Part shown: piece by piece, positions 45,011 through 47,442 of the stretch
Layout: every line of letters begins with the position of its first letter
How positions within the stretch are numbered: the stretch's first letter is position 1
Assembly: GCA_024279425.1 (NCBI GenBank)
Contig: JAJRRO010000063.1
Location: forward strand, 1 to 47,442
Origin: Bacteroidota bacterium
GTDB taxonomy: Bacteria; Bacteroidota; Bacteroidia; Flavobacteriales; Flavobacteriaceae
Direction of reading: 5' to 3'
Length of the DNA stretch: 47,442 nucleotides
The notes under the pieces: model-generated
Seen by the model: the letters and a program-made list of their open reading frames with translations, nothing else
Told to the model about the DNA's origin: nothing
The model's database searches: none
Position numbers and translations under genes: made by a program

Positions 45011-45624
45011 CTATTTCATTTCTTTATCGCAAAAAGGTAATTTGCTTGGTTTACCAAAATACCAATAATATAAATCTATATAGTGAGACGCTTGTTGCAT
45101 GAAAGGCCCTCCTCCATCAATTTTATAGGTTCCTCTGTAGGCTCCGAATCATAATAAGTATCATCTCTATAATTTTTAACAGACAGATTAACAGAAAATA
45201 TTTTTCCTAATTTATTATTATCAATCAGTTGCTTCACACTTGGATTGTAAGAACTAAACCTTCGTTGGTAGGCTACTCCCAGTTTTACTTTATTTTCTTT
45301 GCAGATTGTAATGATATTATCAATGGACTCTGACGAAATATCAATTGGTTTTTCACAAAGTACATGCTTCCCCAATTTTGCAGCTTCAACGGCACTAACA
45401 TGATGATAGCCATTTGGAGTACAAATAATTACAGCATCAAAATCTAAATCAATTTCGTCTAAGGAAGAAAAAACATCCAGTGTTCTAAAATTCACGCGGG
45501 TATTTAATTTTTTTGATACCACTTCTATGACCTCAGCATTTTCAATTTGCTGAATTGCCATTACGTAAGTGTTTGCAATATTTCCACTTCCTATAATTAC
45601 AAATTTTATCTTCTTATTCATCAT
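45011..45624 (-). pseudogene. Gfo/Idh/MocA-family oxidoreductase, frameshifted and truncated
   Basis: It begins MMNKKIKFVIIGSGNIANTY (Rossmann fingerprint) and has VICTPNGYHH and HVLCEKPID (EKP motif), with no export signal, so it is cytoplasmic, unlike the Tat-exported paralogue at 33989. At about 45144-45145 one G is missing. Restoring it continues the family sequence AYRGTYKIDGGGPFMQQ and ASHYIDLYYWYFGKP, which includes the conserved GGG and the catalytic His. Even so, the frame ends at 45011 after about 205 residues, whereas family members have about 330, so the C-terminal third is also lost. It probably once completed oxidation or reduction of a sugar released by the PUL. The annotated-looking stop at 45076 is only the shifted frame. 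Confidence 0.75.
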
Positions 45625-45707
45625 TTTTCACATTTATAACCTACTCTAAAACTTACATTATTAGCTTTATTTAAATAAAAAAGCCTCATATATCAATTTA
45701 CTCATAA

Positions 45708-47243
45708 TTACATTTCAAACTCTTTAGCCCAGTCATTATACATAGCTTTAAGTTCATTAAATTTTTCGGGATTAGAAATGATCAAATCATGCGCTTCCAC
45801 AGGGTCAATTTTTAAATTATACAAACTCCATTTGTTTTTGTAAGCAACTAACTTCCAGTTACCGTCTCGCACTGCTTTCCCATGTTGCCATTGCCAAAAT
45901 AAGGGTTTTGTTCTCTCTACTTCTTCTCCCTGTAATATTGGTAAAAAACTAATTCCGTCTAATGGATGAATCTCTTCATTGTTATACGTGGATGGGTACT
46001 TAACTTCCGCCACATCTACAAAAGTCGACATCAGATCTATGAGATGTAAAGGGGTGTTTGAAATCTTATTTTTTTCTTTAATTACTTTAGGCCAATAAGC
46101 AATCATTGGCGTTTTAATACCACCTTCACTACTGTGATTTTTGAAAAAGCGTAGCGGCGTATTTGATACATTTGCCCAATGCTTATCAAGAGATGTCCAT
46201 CGACCAAGGGTTCCTATTTCTCCAGTCGTTTTTATATTTTTTACAACTTCGGCAGAAGCTCCATTATCTGATAAAAATAAAACCAAGGTATTGTCAGCAA
46301 CACCCATATCATTCAATTTTGTTAGTAATCGACCTATGTTTTGATCCAATCGATCTATCATGGCACCATATACAGCCATCTTTAGATCTTCCTCTTTCTT
46401 TTCTTCATCAGATAAACTATCCCAATCTTGGAATGTTGATTTAGACAAAGGGTAATCTGGTGCAATTAGGCCTAATTTTTTTTGCTTTTCGAACCTCGCT
46501 ATTCTAGTTGCTTCGTAGCCGTCCATGTATTTACCTTGATATTTCGCAATATCTTCCGGCCATGCCATTAATGGATCATGGGGTGCGGTATACGACATAT
46601 ACAAGAAAAAAGGTTTAGTTGCTTCTTGTCTATCCATCCAGTTCAATGCGTAATCTGTAAACGCATCGGTTGTGTAAAAATCTTTGGGAGGTGTATAAGG
46701 CTGAATTACTTTTCCATCAATTACCCAAGGTCTGTCTGGTCTTTTTTGTGCAGGTTGAGTTTCACCGTCTCTTTGCATTCCTGGATTAAAATGGTTACTC
46801 GCACCTTCAAATAATCCACTATAATGATCAAAACCTCTCTCCGTTGGCATTTCTGTACTATGGTGTTTCCCAGACCACATGGTGGTGTATCCTGCCGTTT
46901 TGAATAGTTCTCCCAATGTAATGGCATTGTTCATGGGTTTCCTATAACTTTTATGATATCCAGTTCTTTGAGAATACAACCCTGTAAGTAAACTAGCTCT
47001 AGACGGATAGCATTTTGAAGTATTATACATTTGAGTAAATCGAATTCCTTGTGATGCAAGTCGATCTAAATTTGGGGTTTTAACTTCACTACCGTAACAA
47101 CCAATATCAGACCAGCCCATGTCATCAGCAAAAATGAGGACTACATTTGGAGATTCATTTTTAGGTTTTTGTGCCGTACATGATATTAGAAAAAATATTG
47201 AAATAAGGCTGAAAACGTACATAATTGACTTGGTTTGGTTCAT
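45708..47243 (-). CDS. Formylglycine-dependent sulfatase lipoprotein (S1 type)
   Basis: 511 residues with a lipoprotein signal (FFLISCTAQ, Cys about 22). The alkaline-phosphatase-like fold starts with the metal-binding NVVLIFADDMGWSDIGCYG. The active-site motif SKCYPSRASLLTG places Cys78, converted to formylglycine by a sulfatase-maturating enzyme. Further metal and sulfate ligands appear in SGKHH and LFLSDNGAS. The C-terminal sub-domain ends in EKFNELKAMYNDWAKEFEM. It removes sulfate esters from carbohydrates in the periplasm or on the surface, which implies that the PUL substrate is sulfated, as in many marine algal glycans. It is first in the minus-strand run, 83 bases before the broken oxidoreductase. 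The maturase is not in this window. Confidence 0.9.
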   Translation of the reverse strand: MNQTKSIMYVFSLISIFFLISCTAQKPKNESPNVVLIFADDMGWSDIGCYGSEVKTPNLDRLASQGIRFTQMYNTSKCYPSRASLLTGLYSQRTGYHKSYRKPMNNAITLGELFKTAGYTTMWSGKHHSTEMPTERGFDHYSGLFEGASNHFNPGMQRDGETQPAQKRPDRPWVIDGKVIQPYTPPKDFYTTDAFTDYALNWMDRQEATKPFFLYMSYTAPHDPLMAWPEDIAKYQGKYMDGYEATRIARFEKQKKLGLIAPDYPLSKSTFQDWDSLSDEEKKEEDLKMAVYGAMIDRLDQNIGRLLTKLNDMGVADNTLVLFLSDNGASAEVVKNIKTTGEIGTLGRWTSLDKHWANVSNTPLRFFKNHSSEGGIKTPMIAYWPKVIKEKNKISNTPLHLIDLMSTFVDVAEVKYPSTYNNEEIHPLDGISFLPILQGEEVERTKPLFWQWQHGKAVRDGNWKLVAYKNKWSLYNLKIDPVEAHDLIISNPEKFNELKAMYNDWAKEFEM

Positions 47244-47271
47244 TGATTAATATTTTAATAGAGGTCAGTAG

Positions 47272-47442
47272 TTAGGCGCATATCAAATTCTTGTGGTAGA
47301 TTTTATCCTTTTCGACCATTCTTGTGATCAGGTTATTGAATATGGTTGCTTTGTTCTGAGATCTGTTTATTCTAAAACAAAACTCGTTAAAATATCTGTT
47401 GATATTGAAATCGATTACCCATGAATAAGTTGTCCTTATCCA
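47272..47442 (-). CDS. IS1595-family (ISXO2-like) transposase, C-terminal end (runs off right edge)
   Basis: The last 56 residues read in from the right edge: TYSWVIDFNINRYFNEFCFR, then INRSQNKATIFNNLITRMVE and a short tail to TAA at 47272. The Y-x-N-E-F-(C/H)-(F/W)-R-x-N-R block followed by a helix ending in a Met-rich segment is the characteristic C-terminus of IS1595/ISXO2-type DDE transposases. The gene continues outside the window, so completeness cannot be judged. It stands 29 bases upstream of the sulfatase start, so an insertion here may affect expression of the PUL's first gene. Confidence 0.75.
   Translation of the reverse strand, partial: WIRTTYSWVIDFNINRYFNEFCFRINRSQNKATIFNNLITRMVEKDKIYHKNLICA

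Overview
The window reads as chromosome from a member of the Bacteroidota, most likely a marine-type Flavobacteriaceae. The DNA is AT-rich, there is a SusC/SusD pair with a one-protein hybrid two-component regulator, a PorP/SprF protein sits next to a giant adhesin with a gliding/T9SS type B C-terminal domain, and the insertion-sequence types are typical of the phylum. Nearly all intact genes lie on the minus strand. IS481, IS3, IS21 and IS1595 fragments and several broken genes mark it as a scarred accessory region.

Region by region. (1) 1-3051: an IS481-type element enters at the left edge. Beside it are two small cassette-like genes, each bounded by its own inverted repeats and separated by long imperfect-hairpin spacers. 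They lie downstream of a frameshifted Xer-like tyrosine recombinase, with a divergent zinc-ribbon protein beyond. This resembles an integron-like cassette array with a non-IntI integrase. (2) 3847-4266: a 3' fragment of a tRNA-Met followed by the N-terminal stub of a second integrase, the scar of an integrated element. (3) 4380-11179: a tight six-gene minus-strand operon encoding a PqqD-like protein, an ATP-grasp ligase, a PLP-dependent amino-acid decarboxylase, a urea-transporter/M23-peptidase fusion, an outer-membrane barrel and a TPR protein. I cannot match it to a characterised pathway, and it is the best candidate for an undescribed system. (4) 11440-14253: gene and IS remnants around a lipocalin-like lipoprotein. 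(5) 14259-23344: a PorP/SprF protein and a 2694-residue T9SS-secreted adhesin. (6) 23834-24590: IS21 (istB) remnant. (7) 24580-47243: a polysaccharide utilization locus (PUL).

In the PUL, the regulator (40894-44913) should sense a glycan fragment and activate susCD (35555-40508). GH28, GH92 (broken), a sulfatase, two Gfo/Idh/MocA oxidoreductases (one broken), three DUF1080 domains in two genes and a large PVC-type cytochrome c protein would depolymerise, desulfate and oxidatively cleave a uronic-acid-containing, probably sulfated polysaccharide. The DUF1080 plus Gfo/Idh content points to a 3-keto-glycoside route. At least three genes in this locus are pseudogenes. Several breaks are one-base indels, two of them in short G runs, so sequencing error must be excluded before decay or phase variation is concluded. 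The right edge carries the end of an IS1595-type transposase.
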